Below, piece after piece: positions 11,818 through 24,400 of a stretch of DNA of 64,000 nt. This stretch comes from Ophiocordyceps camponoti-saundersi (nom. inval.). Taxonomy: Eukaryota > Ascomycota > Sordariomycetes > Hypocreales > Ophiocordycipitaceae. Position 1 is the first letter of the stretch; every line of letters begins with the position of its first letter. The stretch spans positions 250,159 through 314,158 of the forward strand of contig PDHQ01000002.1 in the NCBI GenBank assembly GCA_003339415.1, written 5' to 3'. Under the pieces are notes generated by a model. The model had not been told where the DNA came from. It worked only from the letters and a program-made list of their open reading frames with translations, and made no database searches. Position numbers and translations under genes: made by a program.

Positions 11818-13045
11818 CTCTCCCCCCCCCCCCCCCCTAAACCCCCAACACCATCCCCCGACCCCCCCTGCCAGTGATAAGCGGACGTTTCATCCTCTTT
11901 CCACAATCCCCCCCCCTTTCCTTCAAAGTATGTCACCCCAGCAAGTGACGCGCCACCGCAGTACCGCCATCGGCCATTTCCGCCCTAGTCTGATACGTCG
12001 GTTCCTTGTATCGCAGTACATATCTACATACAATCGGCGCGCGCCAAGAGCGGCTGGCGATCGGCCCCATCCGTCCGTCCGCCCGTCCGTCCGTCGTGGC
12101 GGCCCCTCTTTTCTCTTCCTTTGATTCTCTCGACTTTCTTCTTTCTGTTTCAGACGCTTCAGATAAATACATACGTGAGGACGAGTTAGCACTCATAGAC
12201 ATCTGCCTAGTACGGACGTAGACACCTACCTATCTACTCCGTAGTAGGTATATATACCTTTCCCGTGGCTCGTACGTTATCAGATAGAGAGTTACGAACA
12301 GAAATGGAGAGATATAAACAGAGATGGACAGACACGGATAGAGATGGAGAGATATAAACAGAGATGGACAGAGAGAAATAAAGAGTGAGAGAAAGAAGAA
12401 AAAGAGGTAAGAATAGTATCCGTGATGCCATCTACAGTACACCATACTGTTGCTGCAGATGCTGCTGCTGCTGCTGCTATGCTACCTTCTTCTCTCTCTC
12501 TCTCTCTCTCTCTCACCGTCTGTATTTACATACATACCTACCTACCTACACACCATGGTTCAACTCACATCGCCATATTTGACAACCTGACCGTCCCGTC
12601 CGGTCCCCTGCTGCCTGTCGCCTTTTCCCCAGTCCTCATTAACAGACGTCCTCGTGCGTGAAGAGCGTTTCAAGATGAAAAGAAAGAAAAACCAATCAAG
12701 GGAAAACAACGCACACAACAGACCAGCAATGAGCGTGCATAGTCAGACTGACATCGTACGTGCGCCCCCTTGCCATCCCGTGGCCCCAAACCGCCGCCCC
12801 CCCCCTTTGCCCTCAACAAGCGAGGCCATCTCATATCAGCAAATCAAATCAGCACAGGCCGAAGGGGGGCGGAAGCATGCAAAAGGGAAAAGAGGAAATT
12901 TTAAAAAACAACGCCGAGCTTTGGGTATAAACGCAAGCAAAAAAAAAATTCCCCGTGTCGGCTCCTGTCGTGTCGCAAGAGAAGTCGAACTTGGTTGGTG
13001 GGTATATATGAGTTTGGAAAAGAAAGCAACTTGAAAAAAAGATAA

Positions 13046-16020
13046 TCAGTGACTCTCCGCTGTCGCCGTCGCCGTCGCCGCCGTCGCCGTCGCCGCCGTC
13101 GTCGTCGTGGTCGGCATCGTCGGACTTCGCAACGGCTGCGTTTCGCACGTCGTTTCCGTCGCCGTCAGCCGCACGCTGCCCCGGTTGCTCCGGAAAATGT
13201 GCCCCGTGTCGACACCGTCTTGGATCATCTCCTCCAACATCCGGTTCATCTCGTCCGTGCTCTGCGTTCGCCTCCTCTGTAGCCGCGTCGGCGTCGGCGT
13301 GCCGCAGTCGCCCGCCGGTCGTGCCTCGGCCGAGTCCCGCGTCCGCGCCGCGCTCCGAAGCGCCGACAGCATCCGGTCCTTGTCCGCTAGACGCGCCCGC
13401 AGCTCCGCAATCTCCACGTCCTTCTCCTTGATGACGGCCGCCACGCTGTGGTCCTCGCCCACCATGATGCTCATTCCCGCCGTCGAGAAGCCGGCCGATG
13501 TCCGCGACGAGCTGGCCCGCCGTGCGTGGAGTAGCCGCTTCTCCAGCGTCGCAATGTATCGATTCTTGTCTGCCAGGTCTGCTCGCAGCGCCCGGTTCTG
13601 CGACGCCATCGATGCCGTCCCATCTCCGAGCTCTCCCACGCTGTCCTCCTCCTCGCCGTCGCGGCCCGAAGAACCGTCACTCAGCACTCGCGGCCCTCCG
13701 CTCGACCGTCGTCCAATCGTCGACGAGGCCGACGTCAACGACGATGTCCGGTCCACCGCCAGAGGCCTCGCACCCGTCGACGTCATGATCGACGACCGTA
13801 TCGACGCCCCTCCGAGCGACAGCTGCGAGAAGCGCGCGTACTGGCCGAGAGAACTCATCGAGCCGTTCGAGTTGACGCCTACCGACTTGGAGCTGAGAAT
13901 GAGCCGGTTCAGGTGGTCGATGCGTTCCTTGAGCGCCGTCCTGGCCAGCTGCATCTCCAGCAATTGTTCCTCGTGCCTCTCCGACGCTTCGATCTCGAGC
14001 ACCTTCTCCAGCTGCTCGTCTTTTTCCTCCTCCGTGACCGGGGCCGCCAACGCGGGTGCCGTCGCTCGTTTACGCGTCTGTTCGTCCAGTTGCTGCCTCA
14101 GGTCGGCGATTTCCACCCGGTAGCGCTCGAGCAGGACCCTCGCGCCGCCGTCGCCGCCGACGCCCAGTGCCTCCTCGGCCCTCTTGGCGTGACTGACTAT
14201 ACTGTTCTTGGCCCTCGACGCGAACTTGAGCGTGTTGAGCGTCTCCGTCGTGTGGTTGGTGACCGTCGTCGCCGCCGGGCCGACGGCGGAGCCCATCTGG
14301 ATGGTGCAGAGGATGCTGACGAGCGAGTCGCCCGACAGGGCCCCTTGCAGCAGGCGGGTCAGCTTGCTGTCGCGATACGGCAGATGCTTGTTCTCCTTGT
14401 CGTTGCCCTTGCCGGCCTCCTTTTCGTTCCACTCGGACAGCTTGGCGATGACGGTGCCGAGGGTGAGTAGGCTCTTGTTGATGTGAGCGCCCTCCTGCCT
14501 GCGTTCCTTGGACTCGGCCGCCTTTTCCGAGCCGGCGAGGTCGATGAGGCTGAGCGTCGAGATACGGACCCCACCGGGCAGCATTCCGGACCGTTTGGCT
14601 AGACCGGCACCGCTCGTCGGTATCCTCTCCCGGCTCTCGACGACAATCTGGACGACCGCGTGGCTCCGCGAGCTGCGGGCATTGAACTGCGTGCTGGCCG
14701 TCCGTCGGGCCTGGTCGCCACGAGCTATCACCCGCAACAGCTGGGTAGGGCTCTGAACAATCTCCTCCTTGAGGGGCGTGGCGTAGACGCCACGCTTGCT
14801 GTCTTCACGCAGCTTGATCTCTTCGTGCTGGGGCGGGGTGCCGTTGCCGTTGCCGTTGCCGGCGGGCATATTGAGCAAGTCGTGGATCTTTTCGTTGTAA
14901 ATCTCCAGGTAGCTGACTCTTAGCAGAAACTCGCGAGACGGCGTCTCCCGGATGTAGGAGAAGATGTCGGTGATGGCGAGCGGGATGACGCCGGGAGAGG
15001 AGGCCGTTCCCTGCATGGAAAACGTCTTGCCCGTGCCGGTCATGCCGTAGGCGAAGACGGTGCCGTGGTATCCTTCCATGACCCTGCGAACCAGTCGCTT
15101 GGCGATGTGGTCGTAGACGCGGGAGTTGTTGTCATGGGTGGCAAAGACGTTGTCTGGGAGACGTCGTCAAGTCAGCGACGCGTGACTAGGAAAGGGGACT
15201 GGCGGGGGAAAGACAAACCATAGACGTATTCTCCGCCCTCTTTGCCCCGATAGACGATGCGCGACTTGCGGCCGTCTACGACCCAGTCGGTGTCGGATCC
15301 TTGGGGGTCAGGATGGGCGTCGGGCCGGACGCGGACGCTGACGAGGACATTGCCCTTGCTTTCTGACTTGGAGCATCGTCGGTCGGAAGAAGAGAGTGCG
15401 GAGATGCGGTCGGGTTTCGTGGCGGCGGCGGCTTCGGGCGAGTCCTCGTAGGTGGTGGCCGAGGTCGAGTACGAATCTTGAGCGGAAGAGCTCCGGCTCT
15501 GGGGCGGGGAGGAGATGCTCATGAGGCCGTCGGACATGCGAGCCGTGTTGACAGACTTGCCCTCGCCGCTCCCATTGAGCAGGCTGGGAGTGGAGGAAGC
15601 GTAACTGGCGCGGGACGGCTCTTTGGGCGACTTGTGTTTTCGGGACCGCGGCCTCTCGGTCCGCAACGGGCTAGGCGGCATGCTGAAAGTTCGAACGTCG
15701 CGGCGGGGCGGTTGGGGAAACGAGTTGATGCTGACCGATTTTCTCAGGGTCCTGGCAGCAGGAGGGACGTTGGCGGAGGAGACGGAGAGCGAGGAGGGAC
15801 TTGGGCGGAGATGAGAGATGGAGGCCCGGGTCGAGAGAAGGTTGGCGGTGGCAGAGGCGGGAGTAGAGGTGGTTGTGGTGGTTGTGGTGGTGGTGGTAGG
15901 GGCAGCGGACCGATTGCCGGTACTTTTCCGAGTCTTGGCCATGGGCAGGGCTGGTAAGGCCTTGTTGGGGGGAGGCCTCGTGGGCTGCGAAGGCCTCGCC
16001 GGGCGAGGAAGGGCAGTCAT
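13046..16020 (-). CDS. KIP2: Kip2/KipA-type kinesin
   Basis: Two exons on the minus strand, 16020-15219 and 15153-13046, joined over a 65-bp intron (15154-15218), encode 969 residues. The first 215 residues are basic, Ser/Pro-rich and disordered, as in fungal KipA. The motor begins at NVLVSVRVRPD (about residue 220); the P-loop GMTGTGKT lies at 304-311, switch I NARSSRSH near 424, switch II DLAGSEK near 465 and the alpha4 region HLPYRDSKLTRLLQGALSGDS soon after. A coiled coil follows the motor (LRQQLDEQTRKR and RTALKERIDHLNRLIL). An N-terminal basic extension plus central motor is typical of the plus-end-directed Kip2 group, which carries dynein/CLIP-170 along cytoplasmic microtubules and controls polarity of hyphal growth in Aspergillus. 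Compared with true CENP-E it is short. The family assignment within kinesin-7 is inference from motor sequence and layout. Confidence 0.9.
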
Positions 16021-19000
16021 TGGGTCGGCCGTCGGATCGGCGCGCCAGTCTGTTGGATGGGGCAGCTTTGATAAGGATGAGCGGGCAGCAAGCGGCCTGA
16101 AATCAGCATCCGACGAAGAAACATGGAGACGCGGCGTTGCCGGGGTGTGTGGATTTTAGGCCGTGCAGCAGCGAATAGGTAGGTAGGTAGGTGACGGTCT
16201 TTGAGAAGGAGAAGAAGAAGGAGGAGGAGGAGGAGGAGGAGAAGGAGAAAGAGACAGGCAAAGGGATGTATGAGCGAGGCCCCCCAAAAACAACAGACAA
16301 GACGATTTGAGAGGGCTTTACCGCAAGAGTGAGGCCAATGACTAGGACCTAGAGGTTGGCTAGTTGTGAGAAACAAAACAATGGGACGGAGACAGTTGGA
16401 ATGACCCGAGTCTCGACTCCACGGCGATGGATGGTCGGATGTCAAGTTGACGTTCTTTTTTTTTTCTTTTCCTCTTGTTTCCTTGTTTCTGTTCCTTTTC
16501 ACTTGTTTCCTTTTTTTCTCTTTCGCTTGTGATGGCCGCTTGTTGTTTTTTTCCTTCTGACTGTCGACGCATGCAGCAACGCTAAGGGGTGAGCGAGAGA
16601 AGATGGATAGGGGGGGGGAGGAGAGGAGAGGGGAGGGGAGGGGTGTCTGTGGAGGAGAGAAAGATAGAGAGAAGAGAGGAAGTGTGAGAATAGAGCCCAA
16701 GGAGAGAGAAAGGGAAGAGGAAGGGGAGGGAGAGGAGTAGGAGGTGGTGGTGGTGGAGGAGCAGAGAAAGGGCAGTAGAGGAGAGGAGAGGAGAGAGAGA
16801 GAGAGAGAGATGCCACGAGGGAGAGACACAGGGCGGGCTATTCCTTGACGTCGTCCAAGATTACTTGGGGCGGGAGGAGGAGGAGGAGTAGGAGGAGGAG
16901 GAGTATGAGTTGGTGGAAGGGTGAGGAAGAAGAGGGTAAGGAAGAGGGTAAGGAGGGACAGGGTACAAGGAGGAGAGGGAAGAGGAGGAGAAGGAGGAAG
17001 GGGAGGGGGGGGGGGCGTGTCTCTTTTCCTCCTCACTCTTGCTTCACTCTCTCACTCACTCACTGTCTGTCTGTCTGTCTCTTACACATAACACACACGC
17101 TTTCTTCATTATGAAATATTTTATTTATGCTTGTTATCAATCCCTTTTGCTGCCGTACATATCCGTACTTGCAGACGAAAGAGATATGTATGCCTAAGAG
17201 AGGGGGGGGGGGTTGATATTCCTACGACTACCACCATCATCATCACCATCACCGCCACCACCACATGTATCTCTACCTCTCAAATAGGTAGGTAGGTACT
17301 GGTTACCAGACCCCCCCCCCCCCCCCCAGTCACACCCACCCCGTCTGCCTGTCTGCCCGCCTGTCTGTCTGCCTGTCTGTCTTGTCTGTCTTTTTTCCAC
17401 CCGCGCCGCCTATTGCTGACAATAGACGGCGCTGAAGACGGCAAGGGCGCGCTGTTCTGTACTACATTTACATGTACATACACACACACCTGGTAATCCA
17501 ACAAGCCTGGTCCCTGCCCCGCCTGGCGATAATTAGGTAAGGGGGGGGGGGGGGGAGGGGAAACGTTGACGGACGTGTGATGGTGGAATGGCGCTGATGA
17601 ATGAATGAATGGATGGATGGATATGGATGGATGGATGGATGGGTGGGTGAGTGAGTGGGTGGGTGGATGGATGGATGGATGACAGCAAAGCATCCAAACC
17701 CCTGTAATTACCGTAATTGCGATAATCTGCGAAGCTGCCGGCTTGGATGGTCGGCGGCGAGAGCGGCCCCTGCGCCGCAATGTGCAGAGTAGTACATGAT
17801 GAATGCATCGATACCACCCCATATCCTCCATCCACTCACTGTGATCCAGTGATCAGTGATCAGTGATGATGGCAACAAACACGGCCATACATAAATACAC
17901 ACACACACACACACACATGCAGAGCGTGCATGTCCTGTCTGTACCACGCAATGCATGAATGCCGTGCCGTCGCACAGGCTACTGACCAACTAAAAAAAAG
18001 TAGCCGAGCCAGAGACGGACTGACTCTCTGAACAACAATAAACGACGTTTTTCTCTCCCAATCTCTCTCTCTCTTCCTCCCTCTCCCCCTTCTCTCTCTC
18101 TCTGCTGCTGCTGCTGCTGCTGCTGCTACTACAGACGTACATATGTATGCACTGCTGCTGCCAGGGAAACCCCATCTAATCCCCAAGAACAAGCAAGCTT
18201 TCCCCGTCTGTCTACCTGTCTGTCCTGTCCTGTCTTTCTCTCGTCTCCCGTCCCCCCTCTTACTTAGCCTCTTAGCGCCTACGACAACGCATGAACCCCG
18301 TCCATTCCCGCGTCTGAGCCACCCCAACCCAAGCTTCCACAGAATCTTAATATGAAGATACATAAAGGAAGGCATCGAATAATTAGCATTTTCTGATTCC
18401 ATCATTCATTCATTCATTCAATATCTGCCCAACTCTGCCCTATCTACCTACGGAGTATCCGACTCTGTCCATGTATGTATGTAATACGACACGACGCCAC
18501 CTCGATATCTTCCCTCCCCTCCCCTCTTTTTCTTCCCTGGACCCCCTTCTTCTCTCCCTCCTTTTTCTTCTCCCCCCCCTTCATCTCATCGCCTCTCCCT
18601 CTTCACCAACTAACTATCTGTCCGTCCGTCCGTCTCTACCGCCACCCTTTCACCGCACCAACAACTTACCTACCTACTTACTTGCCTACACACACACACA
18701 CGCATGCATGCAGACATACACTCAAGAATAGACAGACCGAATGCCTATCGGGAATGGTCCTCCTGCAACTAATACATACATACATACCTAGGTATGCACC
18801 TACGTAAAATACGTCAGTTCCGTCTTCGCCCATCAATCCATCGACCCTCCGGGTTTCCCCTCGTTTTTTTTTTTTTGCGTGAGACAAGCCCCGTCACATG
18901 GTTCAGACATATTCGAGTCAACACCCTCTGCTCTCCTCTTGCTCTCCTCGGCTCCCCTCTGCTTCAACCCTACCCTCCTCCCCTCCCCTTCCCACCCCTC

Positions 19001-19978
19001 CATCACTATCGGTAATCGATGGAAATAAAGAGGGAGAAGGGTGGGAAAAAAAAAAGAGACCCCTTTTTTACCTAGAATGAGCCTCTTGTATCTTCACCTC
19101 CCTGCCTTGGCCGTGCTCTCTCTCAACCCCCTTTTCCCCCCCTCCTCTCAACAACCAACGTCATGTATGTATGTATATTCTCATGTTTAGACGAAACAAC
19201 CTAGACCAAGACATCCTCTATATTATATGTATATACCTATCTATATATGCGGAGTATAAACACACAATATACGGATATACACATACCTACACTCACGCAG
19301 ATACAGACATCAACCTCAGTCAAAACCCGGAAGCCGGCTACATCCATCCTCCATCCATCCATCCATAAATCAAGCACCATCACGAGGCCCTTTCAACCCT
19401 CCATCTTGTTTTACTCCTACATCTCCATACCTACCTACCTTACCTACAGACATCTACGTTTACACACATACACACACATACAAGACTCAACTCAGTTTGA
19501 GGACCCATCTCAAATCCAGATTATTCGTCCACACACCTACACCCAGCCGTTTCAGCTATTTGCGTTTCCGTCCAACCTTTTTTTTCCTTGCTTCTTGTGC
19601 CAAAAAAAAATAAGTCCTTCTTCGGCCTGTCATCGTTTCCCTCCCTCCCTGACTGACAGAACGAAAGAAGGAAAAAAAGGGGGGGGGGGAAGGGCCTCGG
19701 ACCTGTTCGAAGCCGGCAGGAAATTCAACGCAGCCGGGCAGCTGGAAACATCCTCTTCCTCCTCCTCCTCCTCCTCCTAGACACACCCCCTTCTTCTCTC
19801 TCTCCCCCCCCCCCCTCCACTCCCCTTGTTATATCGTCACCATCGACTAAAAAGAGAGTGAGAGAGAGGCCTCACGTATGTATCTGTGTGCAAACATAGA
19901 CTCAAATTCATCTCGTTTGAATTTGCTTCTATCGTCTTCTTTATTTCTCATCCCATCAAACCCCCCCCCCCCCCCCTA
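16021..19978. other. Gene-free microsatellite-rich region
   Basis: Almost 4 kb without a credible gene. In order: TAGG repeats (16177-16195), GGA repeats (16211-16240), purine blocks (16600-16810), GGA blocks (16870-17010), CTGT repeats, poly-C and poly-G runs near 17312 and 17539, GGAT/GGTG tetranucleotides (17600-17680), (CA)n at 17898, (CTG)n at 18104-18127, CCTA/CATA repeats (18665-18790, 19160-19480) and CT-rich blocks. Reading frames here are translations of repeats (poly-Ser, poly-Leu, Pro-rich). Confidence 0.75.
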
Positions 19979-21046
19979 TCATCCCAACGCTCTCACGCCC
20001 CTGCCGACGGACCCCGTTTCGAACACCTCCACAACCCCCAAGCCAACAGCGAGACCAAGCGTCCATTCCCAATCCACGCCCCGAAACTCCCTCCACCGCA
20101 TCCCAGTCAAGCCCCCGGCCTCGAACCGCTCCTTGAGCCAAGTCTCGGGCCCCTCCCCCCACCGCGTCTTGGCCAGCGCCTCCCGGAGCCAGTCGACCGC
20201 CTCCGAGCCCAGCTTGAGGAACCGTCCCAGGCCCGGCAGCGACAGGCGCAACGTCGTAGTCGCCGTCGTCCCGCTCGTCGTCAGCGCCGGTGCCCCGCCT
20301 CCGCCCCCGGCCAGGTGCACCGCCTGCTGTCCGCCGACGGCCGAGACGGTACCCGAGGCGAAGCGGGAGACGCGCTCGACCGACGTCAGCGTCGTTCGAT
20401 CTTCCGGCCGCGCATCCAATCTACTGCTCCCGCCGCCCACCGTCGGACTGGTCAGGAAGCCGGCCCTCAGCAGATCGTCCGTCTGGTCGCGATTGAGCAC
20501 GCCCTCCGGCAACGTCTGCGACGTGGGGTTCCGTCGCAGGAACGCCAACAGCGCTTCCGCCGCTTCCAACGAGGCGTCGCTCCCCCGGATCATGCCTTCC
20601 AGTTCTCGCGTCTCGATGACGACTTCTCCCATGCCGCCCCGTCGTTCCACACGAACCTTTCGAACCACCCCCTTATCGACGAGCTCCGCCAGCTCCCTCT
20701 CCGTCTGCGTCGCCGACGGAAGCACCGCGTTGAGATGGCCCATCGTCACCACCGCCGGCATCGCCGCCCTGTAGTTGAGAAGCTCCGCCACCCTGGTCGA
20801 GTGTAGCCCCTTGTCCGGCATCGGCGAGAACATCCTCGACCGGATGTATCGCATAGCCTGAACCACGTCCCGCAGCGTCAGCTCCTCGGCCAGTAGCCGC
20901 GTCACTCCCAGATCCGCGAGCCTGTCCTGGAAGGGCGCCTCGTGCTCCCGCTGTGCATCTTTCCGCGGTGATTGTGTGCTTCGTCTCGTCTGTGTAGGGC
21001 GCCGTGTCTTCCGCACCCGGTTGGACGTCCCTAGTATCGACCTCAT
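19979..21046 (-). CDS. STK19: STK19-like winged-helix protein
   Basis: Single exon, 355 residues, start MRSILGTSNRVRK. The core begins at about residue 50 (LGVTRLLAEELTLRDVVQAM) and contains YIRSRMFSPMPDKGLHSTRV and ELVDKGVVRKVRVERRGG, which I recognise as the fungal members of the STK19 family (Pfam name Stk19). Human STK19 was named as a kinase but is a winged-helix DNA-binding protein that acts in transcription-coupled repair; no kinase motif (no Gly loop, HRD or DFG) is present here either. Residues 1-45 are basic and likely contain a nuclear localisation signal. The C-terminal half has a low-complexity Gly/Thr section and a Trp-rich end. The stop lies just beyond a poly-C tract. Confidence 0.72.
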   Translation of the reverse strand: MRSILGTSNRVRKTRRPTQTRRSTQSPRKDAQREHEAPFQDRLADLGVTRLLAEELTLRDVVQAMRYIRSRMFSPMPDKGLHSTRVAELLNYRAAMPAVVTMGHLNAVLPSATQTERELAELVDKGVVRKVRVERRGGMGEVVIETRELEGMIRGSDASLEAAEALLAFLRRNPTSQTLPEGVLNRDQTDDLLRAGFLTSPTVGGGSSRLDARPEDRTTLTSVERVSRFASGTVSAVGGQQAVHLAGGGGGAPALTTSGTTATTTLRLSLPGLGRFLKLGSEAVDWLREALAKTRWGEGPETWLKERFEAGGLTGMRWREFRGVDWEWTLGLAVGLGVVEVFETGSVGRGVRALG

Positions 21047-21451
21047 CTTACCAAACTATCGGTCGATGTCGGCGTGACCGAGTGTGGCGAGACTATGGTA
21101 TGTTCCTATCGCCAATAAATGACCCAAGACTGGCTCCGCGTTAGTGCCGCGATCCGTGATGCGTCGTGCCAAGCATCGACTGTCTAGAAATACCCTGTCT
21201 GAGGTCCGGTCATGTATGTATGTTGTTGCAGGAGTAAAGGGAGGTTGGTCCGAGGTCGAATCGAGTCTTTCGTGAGACTGCCAGGTTACCCTAGAGCTAG
21301 TCTGCTTCCGGTCCAAGTTCAACACCCCCTATAATCCGAGACGAGACCTCGCAAGGGTCAAAACCACGATCAAGACATGAGCGCGACCCTGTCCGACTAC
21401 TCCAGTCATGTCCAACATTAATTCTACCTGTCTTACACAACTCCCCCGAAG
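21047..21451. other. Spacer between STK19-like and Vsb1-like genes
   Basis: 405 bp; STK19-like promoter and the 3' end of the transporter transcript. No repeat or gene seen. Confidence 0.5.
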
Positions 21452-24400
21452 CTATACCGCCATGGCTAATACGTGAGACGTTATGGCGCTCATGCGCTCG
21501 CTCGTCAGCTTCAATGACATCTTCAACAACTCCCGTGCCACCTCGGGCTTATCCTCTTGCAGCTTCGCCCAGCCCTCACGGTCCATGACCCAGACCACAC
21601 AGTTCCGATCCACCTGCACCGTCGCCGTTCGCTCCGTCTCGGAGAAGAATGGCAGCTCTCCGCAGGTGGTGCCCGCCACGATGCTCTCGTAGAGCCATCC
21701 CTGGGGCAGGTCGTACTCGGCCCGGAGGATGCCGCTCTCGACCAGGTAGAAACCGTTGGCCGCCTCGCCTCGTCGGAAGAGCACCGTCCCCTCCACGTGC
21801 TCTCGCCGTTTAAAATAGGACCGCGCCGGGAACCAAAAGTCCTCATTCTTGTCGCTTAGCCCCTGGAACACCTGCAGCATCAGACGCAGCGGCTCCTGGA
21901 AGCTCTGCCACCTTTGCGGCCGCTCCACCTCGGCACTGGTGAGCGCCTCTCGCGCCGCCCACGCCAAGTGGTTTCGTCGAGGCGAGCTGACGTGTGGGTC
22001 GAATGGGTTGGTCGCCGGTGCTGTCGGACCCGCGGGAACGTCCAGGTTTGCCGTCGCCGTCTTCCTCGTCACGTTGAGCTCGTGCTGCCTGGCATATAGC
22101 GTCTTCAGCAGCTCATTCTCGCAGCTTTCCAGAGCCGAGTTGAGTGTCGGCAGCATCAACACCTCAATGTCGTCCATCCCGAGCCCGACGGCCCGAAGGT
22201 CCCGCCCCAGTTGGCTCTCGGCATCTACGCCGCTGAGGACGAGGAATACGCTCTTCACGTGCAAGAGCCGGCTAATTGTGTTGAAAGCCTCGCCTGCCGA
22301 GTAATCGAGGCCGGTGACGTGACACATGTCCAAAATGAGAAACTTGATGGGCTTCTCTGCGAAGGCCTTGTCGTCCAAAATACCTCGGATCTCCTCCTCG
22401 ACGCTGACGACGGTACCGAAGAAGAGGTATCCCGTAAGCTTGATGATGTAGATCTGCCGGCCAACCTGGTGCAGATATTGGTGATGGGAAGGGTTGCGAC
22501 GGACCATGGACGTGACAGTGTCGCCGCCGTACGTGCCTCTAATCGCCGACACTCGCGACGTCTGGATGATGAGCGACACAAATGCCAACAAGATACCCAC
22601 GCCGATGCCAATAACAAAGTCGTAGATGCCCATGATCAGGACAATGATGATGACGGTGAGGTATTCGGCCAGCTTGAGCTTCTTGCGCGGCAGCCATATG
22701 GCTTCCAGTAGCAATTCAAAGCCCAGGTCAAAGATCAGCGTAGCGACCATCATGACGGGTATGAAGCCGATGATGGAAGGACCAATCGTCATTACGCCAA
22801 ACGTAAGAAAAGCCAGCATGAAGCCGGCGAGGCGTCTATCGCCGCCAGAACGAATGAAGAAGACGGTGTTTGCATACACCAGGTAATTCTGGATACTGCC
22901 CAGGCAGCCGGACAAGAAGTTGGAATATCCGTGGAGCTTCAGCTCCCTGTCCAGGTCCGCGTTGTCCTCGCCGCAGTTGAGCGCCAACGCAGGCACGTTG
23001 ATCGGGACGTGAAGGATGCCGAAGAAGGTCAGGGCCAACATGGCGGGGATGACTTCGGCAACGGCACTCCATTGTACCAAATCGAATCCTGTCATGCCGT
23101 CAGAGTGATGACACCTCAAGGGCGAGTCTTGACTCACTGTACAGGGTATAGAAATACCACCAAGGCTCGTCTGGAGGCGGGCCTCGAAAAATCCAACCAT
23201 CGTCGCGCAGATTTTCAACTTTGATGCCGTCAATAGACAAAACGAAGAAGTAAAAAATGAGAGGTATGGCGATGATGTAGAGCGGCAAGAAATATTTGGA
23301 TCGGACGCGTGACTGTCCGTAGAAGAGAACAATGGCTAAGACCAGGGGGGGAATCCATAGCGAAAGGGTGTCGGGCTGAATGAGCTTGTTTAGGGTGTCG
23401 AGGTTATAATCGAGGCTTCCATCAAGACGGGCAGATACTTCGAATCCGGTGGCGATGAGGAACCAGCCAACTCCGCCGATGCAGCCGATCAAGATGTGCC
23501 TAGGGATGAAGCCGACCAAAGAACCAAACTTGAACTTGCCCATAAGAAAGAAGACGAGGCCCGTCATCATTGAGCTTAGGGCATAAGCCACGATGGTCGT
23601 CGCAATCACAGCATCGCCATTTTCCGGACCAACGCTATCCATGATCTTAAGGGCCATATTGTGGAAGAAGGGGACGACCTCGATCTGAACGCGCCCATGT
23701 GAGCAAACTCTTCGATGCCGCCAGAAATTCATACGTACCAGCTCCGAGCCGATGGCTCCCCTGAAGACACTGCCGGAAGAGAAGACGAGCTGGGAAACAA
23801 TGGTGCTGACATAGTAAATAGAGAGGCCTGCAGGCCCTAGATGGGCAAAGAGCGGTTTCCCGAGAGGAAATAGTATCATGCCTGAGCAGATGGGTCAGCC
23901 AAGCGGCCCTTGAAGAGGGGATATGAGACATGAAGAGAGATGGGAAAAGAAAGACAGACGCACCGTAAGAAAGAGCGTCTAGGATATTGAGGAGAAGACC
24001 GACGACGACAGCAGGAAAGCAAGAGACCGGGCCTAGGATCACACTGCGCCAAAGAGCACTTCGATCCCAACCACGGGGACTGAAGACCACGGTGATGGCA
24101 TCAAGAGCACGGTGGCTGACGCCACGGGAGCGCCCAGTAAACTTGCCAAACCACGTGTCCGTCCGCGAAAGCTTTTGGCCTTCGATATCAGATGAATCGC
24201 CGAAGCTATCTTGGAATACCTCGTCATCCAGCAAGGGTGTTTCTTCGGTCGCAACATTGACGCGACTTCCGGGCTCGCGTCGTACAAGCGGACGTTTAGG
24301 TATGCCACGTCGAGGCTCGTCAGTCGCAGGCGCATCAGGAACGAAGGAAGATCTCTTGAGAAGGTTAGAGAGAATCGATGGCCCAGCTTGTTGCTCTGTT

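Larger units (their letters stand above)
10826..13045. other. Low-complexity intergenic region with assembly gap
   Basis: 2.2 kb with no supportable gene. It holds a (GA)n tract at about 10913-10937, AAGG/AGAA purine blocks to 11170, a CT-rich block, the poly-C run at 11530-11601, (CA)n then (CT)n up to the gap at 11742-11751, two near-identical GAGATGGACAGA tandem units around 12300-12375, and (CTG)n plus (TC)n near 12455-12515. The 3' UTR of the kinesin gene probably occupies the last few hundred bases. Confidence 0.7.

Noticed and set aside
12290..12375. CRISPR-like or minisatellite array of GAGATGGACAGA units
   Set aside because: Units are short, adjacent and imperfect, without spacers, in a eukaryotic genome; a simple tandem repeat.
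17280..18405. Several 60-180 codon frames in the gene desert
   Set aside because: They translate microsatellites (poly-Ser, Leu, Pro-His runs) and are present in many frames at once.
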